The translations under genes and the position numbers were made by a program. This document shows, in pieces, positions 23,460 to 35,479 of a stretch of DNA of 64,000 nucleotides (the first letter of the stretch is position 1; each line of letters starts with the position of its first letter). The notes under the pieces were generated by a model. The model did not search any database. It saw nothing but the letters and a program-made list of their open reading frames with translations, and had not been told where the DNA came from. Location of the stretch: the NCBI GenBank assembly GCA_963377175.1, contig CAUJNA010001757.1, forward strand, positions 352,501-416,500. The letters run 5' to 3'. The stretch comes from Effrenium voratum. Taxonomy: Eukaryota; Sar; Dinophyceae; Suessiales; Symbiodiniaceae.

Positions 23460-24640
23460 GCGGGTGGCTCTGCACCATAAAGGTCCTCTTCACTTGGCAT
23501 CTTGCGTTCGAAGAACCTGCTCCGCTACCACAATTGAGGTGGTAGACATGGGGGCCTAATAGGGCCAGCAATGCGCTTCGCAGGTTCTCCAGGGAGACCT
23601 ACTGCGACGCAAGAGGAACAAATCTGACCGCAAAAAGAAATAATTTAAGGCAGCGTTTGGTCCAAGAAGGGCCAAATAATGGGAGTTCCACAAGCAGCAA
23701 AGCGATGGCTCCTTTTACACTGGAGCTGTACACCAGGCCTTGAGCCATACATACAAGAGATTGCTTCATGAGTGGATCGTGTGACACAAGCGCCCAACAA
23801 AACAAGAAACAGCAAAAGAGAACTTGATCTGCACTTGATCTACTCCATGGTAGGTAGCTCTGGCGCAAGCGATTGCGTGGGAACGGTGGGAACATCAACT
23901 GCGTCTCGATCGCAGGGGCGGAAGAGGGGGATGCGGATCGCCTGGGCGCCCCGCGAAGTCGGAAAGGATTGTCCCTAAGAATTGAGGTTTTTGCCACTCA
24001 CACGATTGACACTGTTACCCAAGTTTACGTTCTTCCCCCGCGCGGTTCCAAATAGCACTCAAAAGAATCAACCGCTTTTTCTGAAAGTTTTGTTCTAAGA
24101 GCCCCAACCGCGCGCCTCGAAAGGTTCGGGTGGCCGGCCGCGCCGCTTCACCTCACCCCATCTCCAAAACTTTGCGCGTCTTGCCCATCTCTCCATGTTC
24201 CTTTCCCCACCTCGTAAGCTTTCTAGCAGGCTGCCATTAAAATGGGAAACCGCAAGAAGCCACCAATTCCAAACGGGACAGCCAACTGAAACAAAACCGC
24301 TTGCACACACCTCTGGAAACGATTGCGTGCCAGTAGTGCAAGCCTCTTGTTTGATTGACCAAGCACACGTTTGCCGAGAGGACAAGCTGCATGGAAAGTG
24401 GAGGGCCCGTAACCCTGGATGATTGGTGAGCCCGGAAGAAGCGTATAGACTGCTGAAAATGTGACGGAACCTCCTGCTTTTTGGCTCTTAGGGCAAATGC
24501 GCACACACCCTCCTTGCAGGGTCTCAATCAATCCAAGCCATATCTGTTTCGCACACGGGAAAAGGTGCCATTAAGGCGGCAAGGGCTTGGAGGCCCCGCG
24601 CCAGGGCAGCGCCTCTTGGCGAGGAATTGTTGTCTACCCT
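23460..24640. other. No gene recognised
   Basis: Short overlapping ORFs up to 132 aa (23599-23997, -) without motifs. The upstream end of the copia relic, including any LTR, may lie here but I could not find a matching repeat. Confidence 0.4.
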
Positions 24641-25235
24641 AAACTTTAGGGTGGCTCTAGGCTTGGCCAAGTGTTTGATTTTGTGGGTGTTTTAAGGCGG
24701 GCGGACGCAAGGTTGGTTTGAGTCGGTCTATAGGTTGGTGTCCGGTAGGCTTAGGGTGGTTAGTTTAGAGTAGGGCGGGTTTAAGGCCTGGTTACATTGG
24801 TTTGGGATTGGCCTTAGAAGTTGCGGCACACGCCGTGCACAACTGCACACACGCCTGCCAAACGATAAGCGCGCCGGTTCAACACGCCTGCTAAAGCTGG
24901 CCTGCAAGCGACTTTCGCGTTGAAGAACTTGCGGTCTGAAAGCAGTGGCCGTAAAAAAAGGTGTGCAACGGTGCTATTTTTAGAGGTTTAGGGCTGGAAT
25001 TGATTTCGGGTTCCTTCAGGCTGGTTTGGGGTTGGTTCAAAGTTGCTTTCTGGCTGGCTTGGGGTTGGTTTAAGGTTGGCTTCGGCTCGTGCGGGAAAGG
25101 CTTGCCTTAGGGCTGGCTTGGGGTTAGGGTTCTTGTTTGCTTGCTTGCTTGCTTGCGGTCGGCTTAGGGTTGTGTTGGGGCTGGTTTAGGGTTGCTTCAA
25201 AGTGGGTTCGGGTTTGGGTCGCTGCGGGGATCCAA
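24640..25235 (+). repeat. Degenerate TTTAGGG/TTAGGGTTGG repeat
   Basis: G/T-rich DNA with many short units such as GGTTTAGGG, CTTAGGGTTG and GGTTGGTTT, plus a (GCTT)n run near 25135-25155. TTTAGGG is the telomere repeat type reported for dinoflagellates and plants, but here it is scattered and degenerate, so this is at most an interstitial telomere-like sequence. Confidence 0.55.
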
Positions 25236-25249
25236 GAGAGGCTAAAAGA

Positions 25250-26300
25250 CACTAAACTACATAGTGTAGAGCCCGAGGCGCCAATGTATCGCTTTTGCAT
25301 TTGAGCCGGTCGAGTAGCAAACTCTTGGGATCCTGCAGATTGCGCCAAAGGGTCGTTATTCGGCGGCTGGGTTCCAAAATAGCAGCCGAGGCGCGCCGCA
25401 ATGACAGTTTAAGCCGCAATCGGCTGCGCCTGCGCAAGATGACGACATGCAATTTCCAAGGCCAAACGCTTGTCAAGCTGGATCTATCTATTTGTAGAGA
25501 ACCCAGTGTCGTATAGGGCGCGCCGAGTTCAGTTGCATGAGTGCAAAGCTGTGAGCGCAAGCGAGCGACGCAAGTATACCTTTTAAACTGCAACCTTGGC
25601 AGCCAACAAAACGAGAACAGGCGGGAGGGAGGGAGGGAGGTTACTTCACACACCTGCCCTGATAGCTTGTGTCTGCGAAAAGGCAAGCCTTGGGATCAAT
25701 CGACCCAATCCTAAGAAAGAATGGCGCACGGACATTCTAAAGATTTCTGAAGCAACTCGCCCGCCTCATCTGCCGTTAGCTTGTAAGGGCCCGCAAGTGG
25801 CGCAACCTTTGGGGGGCACTTCGGCACCATGGACCCTTTCGACGCTTTTGCATTTTCCCGCCATTGTCCTCAATGCGTTTCCTCTTTTCCCACTATCATC
25901 AAGGTACTCGTAAAGGCTTAGGTTCTTTGATTATTGGCGCCAAAGCCAAAAGTTATCACAACTCTCGCGTTGTTTTCTTGGATAGCGCCCAGGCCGTCGG
26001 CGCTTTTCTAATAGCCTTCCACTCTCACTCTGCGAAAAGGCGCAGCTCAAAATAAGGGATTGCTACGCAATTCCCGGTTGTTCATTCGCTCACGATTGGG
26101 CTATCATTGGTTTCACGGCCATTTGAGGTTTTCAAGGGTTCGCACGCTGGACGAGTTTAACTCACGAAGTTTCAACTCCAAAACTCTCACGGATGCGTGG
26201 ACAGGTCATAGTGGCGTTGAAGCATTTGAGCGAATTCGGGGCGAACGAATGTAAGAGAGTGGAAGGCTTTAAAGGGTTAACTTGGACATGCGTACAAACG
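25250..26300. other. No gene recognised
   Basis: Short ORFs on both strands. A short GGGA run is at about 25622-25638. Confidence 0.4.
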
Positions 26301-26329
26301 TCTTTTAGGGGGGTGTGCACCTTTTTTCG

Positions 26330-26840
26330 CCGTGAAACCATGGGCACGAGCAGAAATGGCCGCGAAATTCCGCGAATATCCGTAAATTGGCCGCGAAAAC
26401 CACCACAGCTGGCCGCGAAATGTTTCTTAACAAGCGAAAATGCGAATTCCAAGATTCACGAAAGTTCACGCAAGTTCACGCAAGTCACGCCCCCCCCAAA
26501 CAAAAAAACGGAAAAAACGAAAAACAAAATCGGGGGGCGCCAGTCCTGAAATTTCATAAGTTCACGCCCAAAATCGGCCAACCACAATCCCAGAGATGGC
26601 TTCTAAAACTTGAGAGCTTGAAGCGCAAGAGCCACGTGACCTTGCCGCCAGCAATTTGTGAAGCGCGCCTGGGACGACCGATCGCTGCAAGCCATTGCTG
26701 ACTAAGGGTGTGCTTGTGGGCATTCCGAAGAAGCGGAAATTGACCACCGGCTGACAGACTGCGTGGAGTTCTGTCAGGATTTCTTTCAGCCGTGAAATCA
26801 CTAAATGGCCGCGAAACCGGGATTCCGTGAAACGCGGCCA
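26330..26840. repeat. GGCCGCGAAA dispersed repeats
   Basis: GGCCGCGAAA occurs near 26359, 26389, 26410 and 26808, with GCCGTGAAA near 26329 and 26788. The interior includes repeated AAGTTCACGCAAGTTCACGC near 26462. The two clusters bracket about 400 bp. No inverted symmetry was confirmed. Confidence 0.5.
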
Positions 26841-26849
26841 TGCACACCT

Positions 26850-27450
26850 TCAGAACGGATCTACGAAGCCCCTAATATATGACGTATCTTTCAAGGCATT
26901 TGGGCGTCTCACGAGTTTCGCGCTTGCGGGATTCCACGTCCACTTGACAAGGACTGACGTCTTCTTGGGCAAGCCCGGCGCAACAAAACAAAACTCGAAC
27001 ACTTAGGGTTTCCCCTTCTCTTTGTGGGCCCCGTGAGTTCCCCTTGCTGCGCAAGCGAGCGCGGTCAGTTATGTGTTCCCAAACCCTTGGCATTATAGGG
27101 GAACCCTGTGGAATCCCTCTTGGCAGATCGCACATGCTAACGGTGAACTCGCATTGCCTGTGTGCGCAGCCATACACTCTGTAAGCGCAGCAAATCAGCC
27201 AACTAACCTGGATGTGTCTCGAGTTGCAACGGACCTTTTACCCAATGCGTCTTGAGGCATGTAATCCCACGTTGAAGCCGGCGCACGCCCAGGGCAAAGC
27301 TGCCCTGAACTGCTTTGCTATGGGGCATCGGAATGCAAATGGGGCCCGCGCGCGGTCGCAAATATCACGAAACCAGCAATCGTGAGAACATTCAAACAGC
27401 CTGACATACATTAGAGTCTCTTTTGCGAAGGCGAAAATTAGAGTCTTTTA
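26850..27450. other. No gene recognised
   Basis: Short ORFs only. The longest (26872-27177, -) has no motif. Confidence 0.4.
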
Positions 27451-27454
27451 GCAT

Positions 27455-27600
27455 TTCTTGGTTGGTTTAGGAGGGTCGGGTTGGCTTCGGGTTTGTTTGG
27501 GGGCGGTTGAGGGTTGCTTGTTTGATTGCTTGCTTCCGGGTTGTTTTCGGCCTGGCTTAGGGTTGGCGCTTTCTTGCTCGCCTGCTTGCCGGAATGCGTG
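27455..27600 (+). repeat. Second G/T-rich degenerate patch
   Basis: Units like GGTTGGCTTCGGG, GGTTTAGGAGGG and CTTAGGGTTGG resemble the array at 24.64-25.23 kb, including a GCTTGTTTGATTGCTTGCTT patch like that near 25135. The two are probably copies of one repeat family. Confidence 0.45.
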
Positions 27601-27609
27601 GAAAGCCCC

Positions 27610-28430
27610 CGTTGAGGTGGAAAAAAACCCGCAAACATTGCTCCCCCAGTTGCAGGGCTTGCCTTGGACGATCTCCGTTTCATTGGTTTTCCAGACCGAT
27701 AAATGTCTTTAAGCCAGTGGTAGCATGAATACGTCACCGTCCTCCCAATGTCCGTCTTCCATTGAGACCCGGACAGCCCTCTGGGCTTGCTCGCCCTCGC
27801 GCAAAGCCTGAGCGATTGCAGCCCTAACGCTCTAAGAATTACTGTTCTGCACGCAACACGCTAACAAGGGGGAAGCGCGCTAAACTAACATTGTCATGCT
27901 GAACAAGTGGAAATAAGGAACCCCCAGGCTGGAACCTTCATCCCAGCCTCTCGTGAGACATGATGGGCAGCCAGCACGGTCCAGCACATGAGGCGCGCGC
28001 GGCGGCGATTTTTGCACGCCGCATTCCCAGCGGGCAGCACTTGTGGCCGCCCACATCACAAAGCCCCCCCTAGGCAGAGGAGGCAGCCACAAATGTGCAA
28101 AGCGGAACAACAGGAAAGAAAAATGCAGACCGACTCAGAAACTGCAGAGCAGCAGCAGGAAAATGGGCTCCAGGTGATTCGCCTCGTAACAGTCGGTTTG
28201 CTTTTGGGGTTGAAGCCAGGGTGTTCTCAGGACTCGCCTGTTGAAACCTTTTGAGTGTTATCCAGGGTATGATTTCTTCCGAATTGGCCGCTGCAGGGCC
28301 AATTCTGCTTGCAAAGCCTGCTGCTTTTGGCGCCTCTCACTGCCTTGAAACGGCGCCGCCGTGGGGCACGCTCGTCGGTCTGCGACGGGCCCATGTCGTT
28401 GGTTCGGATTGGGCTTTGTTGTGCGGCGGG
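27610..28430. other. No gene recognised
   Basis: Short overlapping ORFs without features. Confidence 0.4.
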
Positions 28431-29300
28431 GGGCGTGAGATGTTTGTTTGAGGGGGGCGGAATGACGAGCTGCAGCTTTGGAACAGTTGACTTTGCTGCA
28501 TTTCATACAGGGCACAGCATGTATTTTTCGGCGGCACGTTGGCCCGCAATGTTTGTCACATGTTACGTTTCTTTTTTGAGGGGGGGGGCGGGCGCGTTGG
28601 CCTGGAAAGTGTCGCGCGCAGCTCCTTTGTTTTTTAGATGTTGGCCTCCAATGTTTGTCAAATTGTATGTTTTTGGGGGAGATGTTGGCCTGCAATGTTC
28701 GTCACCTTGGGCGCACGCACCGTCTGTTCGTGCTTGCAAGCCTTTCGGCCTGGGCGTTGCTGGCGTTTGGGGTTAACCTAGCGCATTTTGGACTTGGATG
28801 TTGGTTGCGTTGGACGCAATGCCTCTTTTCTGTGTGGCATTTTGGAATCTTCATGATTGTTGCGGTGGCAAGGCGGTGTTCTTTTCTTTCGGGGGGAGCG
28901 TGTTGGAGTTCGGTGCTGACGTCGGCCACGCTGGAAAGAAATTTGTGTCGCGCCGAGCATGTTGTTGATTTTCGCCTTGCGTCCTGGGCTCTCACGTTGG
29001 CGGCGCTGAGCACTGCTTGTGCCTTTTCACGTAGTTGTTTGTTCGCGTGCGCGTGTGCTCTTCTGCGTTGCGCATCCTACAGGCGCCAACGCTGCCAAGA
29101 TCAAGATGTTCATGTCTGGCACCTTGCGTTGGAAAAACTACTTCGGTGGCATTTTGGACTTTACTGTTTGGCGCATAAGGCATCATACCATTCCGGCTTC
29201 GACTCTTCGGACTTCAGGATTTGTTTTTGCCAAAGCGTTGGCGCACACAGTGTGCGACGATCCCTTCCTTGCATTTTGGATGTTGGTGTTTCGGATGGTG
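28430..29300 (+). repeat. ATGTTGGCCTGCAATGTTTGTCA / GCATTTTGGA minisatellite
   Basis: Imperfect units containing TTGGCCYGCAATGTTTGTCA recur near 28530, 28641 and 28686. Further right, units containing GCATTTTGGA recur near 28780, 28839, 29149 and 29271. The 286-aa ORF at 28655-29515 (+) runs through this array, is Cys/Leu/Ala/Trp-rich with repeated Trp-His-Phe-Gly, and is best explained as a product of the repeat. Confidence 0.6.
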
Positions 29301-29309
29301 AAACGGGTG

Positions 29310-30260
29310 TGAACAAACTTAAGACGGGGTGTCGCCCATCTCAGTTTAGTTGCCACCCCCAGTTAGCATTCGGGCATTCCGCTGGCCATCACGAACCCAA
29401 CAAACAGTCAGACACACACGCGTCACCCCGCCCGCGGTCAGATGAACCTGCCTTTCCAAGAGCAGCTGTTGACTTCCTCCAGACTGTGGTCATTTGTGGG
29501 CGGGCGGCATGCTAGCAACGCCAACTCAGCATGTCGAGGCGGTGTTTGCCATCCTATAAGCTTGGCGCACTCCGCGCAGCAGCCTGCGCAGCCGCTGTCG
29601 CTTGATAGTTGTTGAAGCCTCGGGCGGGGATCAACACAAGCTGCGGGGGCTGATTGGCCTGACGAGTGGCGCAACTTCCCACCCGCTGACGCAGCTGACG
29701 CCTCACTGTTCCTTGTTGACATCACGCCGCACGCTGCGTTCGCCGCGGGCGTGCCGCTGCAAGATGGTAACTGAGGTGGAGCTGCTTTGCCACTGCTACC
29801 GTGGGTAATTTCGCCAAGGGTTGCTGCAAACCCACGACCAACACACTAGCCCAATGACTCTGATGAGTCTCTGAACACCTCAACACCCCAAGAGTTGGGC
29901 CAGCAGTTCAGCAGGCAAGTCTGGTCACCAATTCAAACTTTCAACGGCCCAAAACCCCAAGGACGACCAGGCAAAATCTCTGAAAATTATCACAGAGTCG
30001 TGTCGGGCGCGCACGCCCCCAAATCAAGATGGTCATGCAGCGTGCAGCGGCGTGGGGTCAGTGGAGCTTGAACAGGCCATGGCGCACTGATCCTTTCCCC
30101 CTGGTGAGTCAGGCGTGGCCGCAGCGTCCTGTTGCTTTTTTGTTGTTCTTCTTGCCCTTGTTGCCCTTATTGCCCTTGTCCTTGTTGCTGCTGTCGCGCG
30201 CGTCGTGTGAGTCTTTCGATGGTCCGCCAGGGTGTTCTGGTCCGTCACTATCTGTCTAAA
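29310..30260. other. No gene recognised
   Basis: Short ORFs. A CCCTTGTTGCCCTTATTGCC pyrimidine repeat is at about 30150-30190. Confidence 0.4.
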
Positions 30261-30269
30261 AAGTTGTAG

Positions 30270-30330
30270 AATGGCTTTATACGGAGCTTTATAAGGAAGG
30301 GCTTTATAAGGAGCTTTATAAGTCAACTGA
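30270..30330 (+). repeat. GCTTTATAAGGA short tandem repeat
   Basis: Four close units of (G)GCTTTATAAGGA / GCTTTATACGGA occur in about 60 bp. Confidence 0.8.
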
Positions 30331-30334
30331 AACG

Positions 30335-33300
30335 CGCCACTCAGAACGTTTGCTATCCGAGCGTGCAACACAAATCAATGAGTGAACGTTCAGTCCATCA
30401 CTCCACCCTCATCAATCGACTACGTGTCCCCGTGTTCCCACTCATCGCCGGCGTGGACAAGGCAATGAGGAGTTGGCGGCAAATTGCAGGTTTGCGCGTC
30501 CTGGGTCTAAGTTCGTGTGTACACAGTCATGTCACACAACTTTCCGAGGCACTTTTCAAGGCACTTTTCTGGGAGACCACACACCCACCGGTGATGTGGG
30601 CCTCATGTTCATGCGAAACCGGCTCAGGCACTATTGGCCCTCAGCAAAGTGTGCTCAAAAGCACAAGGGCCCAAAGGCCGAATGGGCGGAACGCAGGGAA
30701 GGCAACGAAAACAAACCAAACAAACAAAAGCAATCACGAGTTCCGAGCCCAACGCTGCTCACAAGCAACAAGAGCTCTCTTACGAGAGGCAGTCAAATGC
30801 AAATCTACAGATTCCTCTGGAATTGGGATAATGGGCTGCAGGAGGGATGTAGCCCGAACGATCTGTGTCCACGTTCAGAAACACTGCATTTGGCATACTG
30901 TGCAGGTGCCTGTTGAAAGACCAAAGCATTCACAAATTGAGGTTGGCACGAAAGCCCGATTGCCGCTTCAAAACGAAAAGCACGCGTGAGGCTTTTGGTC
31001 TTTTTGATGCCCACGAAATTTGTTGAAGAGGTCAAGGGGGACTATTTCGTACCCAGGCAAAGGAGTCATCGAGTATCAAGGGTCCCATTGCGCACCGCCT
31101 GCATTGCAAGGCGCATGAGACTGGCTTGAGATTCGAAAATCAGGTCACATCGGATGTGTCAGCGCCAGGCGCCTCACAGGGCCATTTGAGGGCTGCAAGC
31201 CAGTTCTGCAAAAGATTGAGGTAGTCGAGTTTCGTTTCGCAGGGCGGGAAAGCGGGTAAATCCAGGGCGCGGTGTTCAATGGCTGTGTGCCACAAAAGGT
31301 CTTGTGCTTGAGTGGCAGTAACGCGCACACCCATGCGAGTCCGGGTGCGCTTGTCGTTCCGGCTCAGCGCGGTGTCTTTGGCATCCGTGTGTGTCAAGAA
31401 GGCCAAAGTGGCTTGGGCATGGTAGAGCGAGCCGTTACACGTGCTCGAGATGCCCTCTCCCGAAACGTGTTCAATAAGAGTGCAAGAGTCTTAGCCACAC
31501 TTGGCTGGGACCTTGAAATCTTCTTGACAGGCCTGACATGTTGACTGGTTCATAATTTCATACAGTTATATATCCACATACTGCTATGTACACGTTGGCG
31601 ACCGATGACTCAGTAACTGCGCTGCTTAGGTAGGTGCAAATGTCTTTTGCCAGAACAGCGTGGTCGAGCACCCCGCACCCCGCAAGAAAAGAAGTAGTCG
31701 GTTCTTGAAGGTTATGCAATGTCTGATGGTGTGAATTTTCCGACTCGCAACGCTTATGAAACCCCGTGAAGTTCAATCAGCAAACAAAAGCAACTGACTG
31801 AACGTGAACATTTGAACATTGGCGTTTGCAAACGCCTGGCGCCCCAAAGGGAAGTATGTCTAATGTCTAGTCTGCAGGTCTGTAAACACAGGCAGGTAAA
31901 CACTTTGCCCAGGTTGTCTGATCATTCAACCTAAGGTCCGAGACGCTCGTGCCTATTTCGGCGCAGCGCTCTCCAGGAAGCCTCCAGTCTCAGCGCCTCC
32001 GCAATGTCCATCACCGAGCTTCCGCTTCCTTGATGGAGCCATTGTGGGTCGACACGCGCTTCGCCCACACGTTGCGGTTGATGTCAAACCTCCTGAGACG
32101 GGAGGGCGGGGCCGCCGCGAAACACGCCAAAAAACCCTGAACGGTTGGGGCTGGGGGCCCACGAGAGTAGTGCAACAATCACCGACTCAGGGTTTCAAGA
32201 TAGCCTACGTCACGGCCCCCCAGCTAGGTGTCATTTGTCAAGTTGTCACTTCGTGGACTCATTTTCATGAAACCTCGCTGATTCCCAAACACGCGTTGCC
32301 AGGAAATAGTTTGTGTAGTTTACAACTTTACAACAACTGCCCACAGTGTCTGCAGGTCATCCGTTTTGCGTAACCTCAAGTTTCGCGAGTGTTCAATAGT
32401 TTGTTTGATATGTTATAATGCTCTCTAGCCCGCTAGCCTCCTGAACTTACTGTGACTGTGTTCCTTCACTCGTGTTAATTCTTGGGGTCGACGGATAACT
32501 TTCATTACAATCCATGCGTGGTCCATGTTGCTCACGCTGACGCTCTTTCCCACGCTCATTCTCAGCAATTTCGGCTTTACGACTCCCCGCAAGTTCACAC
32601 ATTCATTTCAATTTCACTAATGCTCAGCATTTCTTATTTTGAAAGTAGTCTTCCTCTGTTTGACTTGCATTGCCTCTGACGTTTCCTCCAGCTGAGACGC
32701 TAACTGTCATATTGAGAACGCTTCTCCAACGTAACCCGATCTTCGGTCAGTCACCAGTCACGATTGTTGTTGCTAGTCTTTGGCTCAGGTTCGTCTAACC
32801 CGAAGCGCCAGACCTATTACGAGTCCTTCGTGATGGGCAAGAGCGGTTTGTTCAAAAAATGGCAGCCCTACAACCAGGCATTGTCGCTGATCTACAATCT
32901 CCAGGCTTACCAGGCTGGGCAATTTGGCTCCTGGCTCAAGGGTTTCCGGGTTCCCTAGCCTTTTCAAGACTTGGTTGCCACAACTCAGTTCCATGCAACC
33001 GCACGAGTTCTTGCCGAAACGGGGCGGCCAGACAACCCTGGCAATGGGCCCTTGGTACTTCGCTTTTCCTGGCATTGCTTGTTGGTTTTGTTTTGCTTTT
33101 CCCTCCCTCCCGCCCCTCCCACCCTCTGAGACTGAGATAGGGTGATTCTGAAACCTTAGATACTACACGCCACATGTTTAACATGTTTATTCTTACGCCG
33201 GCCAATTCATCATTGCGACGGCGGCGGCAATCTCGATGGAGTCGATGGAGGGGGCGTCAGTCGCAGCGGTTGACGAATCCACAGCCACTGGACCCGCCCA

Positions 33301-34400
33301 GCCAGGATTTGTGCTCAAGAAGGAGCAGGTCGCCCTCGGACTTGTCGGAATCTTCTATTTGAGAGACTTGCGGGACATGGGGGACTTGAGGGACGATTGA
33401 AAATTGAGAGACGTCAAAATGCCACCCATTTCTTTGTAGTCTGCAACTCAAAACTACAGCCCCTGGCCTTCAGCTCGGAAGTTGCTGGCACGAACTTGGC
33501 CCTTGGCCCGTTGATGCCTGTTTACTCTCAACTTTAACATCCAGTGAACTGGCGGCCGAGCTGGCTGACGGCCTACTGTCCATATCGCGCGCCGCGTGGA
33601 GCAAGTGGCACGTTGCTCTGTTGCTCTCAACTGATCCTGGAGGCAAGGCAAGGTCAGGCGCTGAACCATTGGTTTCGTAGTTGGACAAACTTTTGTTGAT
33701 ATTGTGGAACAAATGCATTTTGGTGAAAGGCCACGTTGGCCTAACGCAACAGCTCAAGGAAGTCTGAGATTCCTTGCTTTGCGTGTTAATGCTAGTAGCG
33801 GATGTGCGACGTGTTGCCGCGTTGTCGAGCTGCCTCTCACGCTCGCCTGAGCAGTGTGCGTTGACAAATGTTTATGTTCCTGCTTCATGCGTAGCCAACG
33901 CTTGGCTGCCCCCCGCCCCCCCCCCCCCCGTACGGCTTCCTGGCTCCCCACGTCTGTCCTGCTTGAGCGCTTCTCACTCTCCCTTGCCTCGTTTCACATT
34001 ATGTTTTGTAGACTCTTTCGACTGTTTCGCCCTGCTCTGCCCATTTGTTCAAGGTCACCGTAAAACGCACCATTAGAAACTTACGACGCTTGTTTGTCTT
34101 TAAGGAACCCATCATTTGAACCCATCTAGCACTAGCCATCAAGTGGCACCATCAACCCTCAACATTTGGCTCTGTGAAGGCAACGGCCCGGATCTGATGA
34201 AGCTAAAACAAGCAACAACGCTCTTGCACCGGTTCTCGACATCATTTGCGGGCAGGCGCCTCCTGAGGTGCGTCCGAGTCATGGCAGCACCCCGCTGTGT
34301 GCAGCAAGGCGGGTGCGCGCACTCCTCGTCCACTTTGGGTCTTTTTCCAACGGCTTGTAGCGCTCGCTGACTCAGGTTGACTCACGGTTTTGCCTGGCCT
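30335..34400. other. No gene recognised
   Basis: About 4 kb with only short ORFs. The longest is 208 aa at 30363-30989 (+), with no recognisable domain or repeat. The part at 32,380-32,760 is AT-richer with few open frames. A C homopolymer is listed separately. Confidence 0.4.
33906..33930 (+). repeat. Poly-C tract
   Basis: A run of C interrupted by a single G, within CTGCC...CGTACGG. Possibly G-quadruplex forming on the minus strand. Prone to sequencing error. Confidence 0.9.
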
Positions 34401-34421
34401 AAGCTGTGAGAAGCCAAAAAG

Positions 34422-34751
34422 TTGTTCAATTGTCCAGCTGCCAACTGTTTTCAAGTTGGTTGTGACATTCGCGACTTCAATGGCCCGCCTGTTTCTCCAG
34501 TGGTGGCACCTGGTCTTGGCTTTCAGCCCTGTGATGGATCTACTTCGGAGCCCGCGACCGGTTGGACCGCTTCAAGGGTAAAGGCAAGAAGGGCAAAAGC
34601 AAGGGCAAGGGCCACTCGCGGATGTACCAAGCCTGTGGAGGCGGGTATCTGCAACACAGGCACATGCTACAAAAAGCACGGAATGGTCGTGGCCGGCAGC
34701 TTCCAGAAAGACCATCTTGGGCTCCTCACCCTATGTGCTCGTAGAAGATGA
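34422..34751 (+). pseudogene. CCCH zinc-finger fragment (Gag nucleocapsid-like)
   Basis: The 109-codon frame ends with a Lys/Arg/Ala-rich basic stretch, then Cys-x8-Cys-x4-Cys-x3-His ('CTKPVEAGICNTGTCYKKHG', near 34624-34683). Spacing and the preceding basic region resemble the CCCH nucleocapsid fingers of the intact element at 58.49-60.07 kb, though the sequences are not close. A host CCCH RNA-binding protein exon is an alternative. No other Gag motifs are adjacent. Confidence 0.35.
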
Positions 34752-35284
34752 GGTCAGCGAAAACTTCTTCAACTGGGTGCTCCGCCGGCCTATAAGGTCA
34801 CTTATAATTAGCGCGACAAGAGTTATACTTTGTGTAAGTGGAGTTGTAAGTACCGTAAGGAGGCTCTCTGTCACGCGTAAATAAGTAGGAGATACAAACA
34901 AGTTAACAAGTTGCGGAACTTAACACATTTAAGGGAAATAGTTTAGTTTACAAGCAAATTAGCAGTACTTATGATCTACATAGCTTTTCGTGAAAATACA
35001 AGGTTGGCGCGCTCGCCCTAGATTTTTTGCTGGCAAAACGATGTGTCGCGCGGAAATGCCTTGTTGCAGCGCACACTAAAATGGAAACGCTTCTTTTTTG
35101 CGCGATGGCTTTCCCAAGCCCGTCAGCAAGCAGAGGGCCTGAGAAGCAGCCACATTTTTTTTGGTCTCCGCGGCCTACATCATGTTTCTTTACCAGATTC
35201 TCTTGCACGCAAGCTGAAGGAACGTGGCCACCCGTGTCCGCAATGTCGGTGATCGTTGCCGCTCTTTTCCGCACTGCTTTTTCG

Positions 35285-35475
35285 GTGCATCTAGATGTCG
35301 GCGGTTTGTCGGCGGTTGTCGGCGGGGCGTCACGAGGCTCTGCGGGAAGGGTTGTAAATGTCGGCGGGCCCTTATTTCTTTGCGTTTCTTTACTTTTGCG
35401 TCGGCGGTTGTCGGCGGGGTGGGATCATACAATTTGGCCCCTGCGCACCAATGTCGGCGGGTTGTCGGCGGGCAG
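35285..35475 (+). repeat. GTCGGCGG interspersed repeat
   Basis: GTCGGCGG occurs about eight times (near 35297, 35308, 35319, 35360, 35400, 35410, 35453, 35464), often as TTGTCGGCGGG. ORFs across it are unlikely to be real. Confidence 0.8.
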
Positions 35476-35479
35476 TTCA

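Noticed and set aside
28655..29515. 286-aa plus-strand ORF with hydrophobic stretches that might suggest a membrane protein
   Set aside because: It runs through a minisatellite and its Trp-His-Phe-Gly repeats follow the DNA units; no family resemblance.
32760..32950. A second spliced-leader-like sequence (TTTGGCTCAGG near 32778 and TTTGGCTCCTGGCTCAAG near 32924)
   Set aside because: Matches are too short or interrupted to distinguish from chance.
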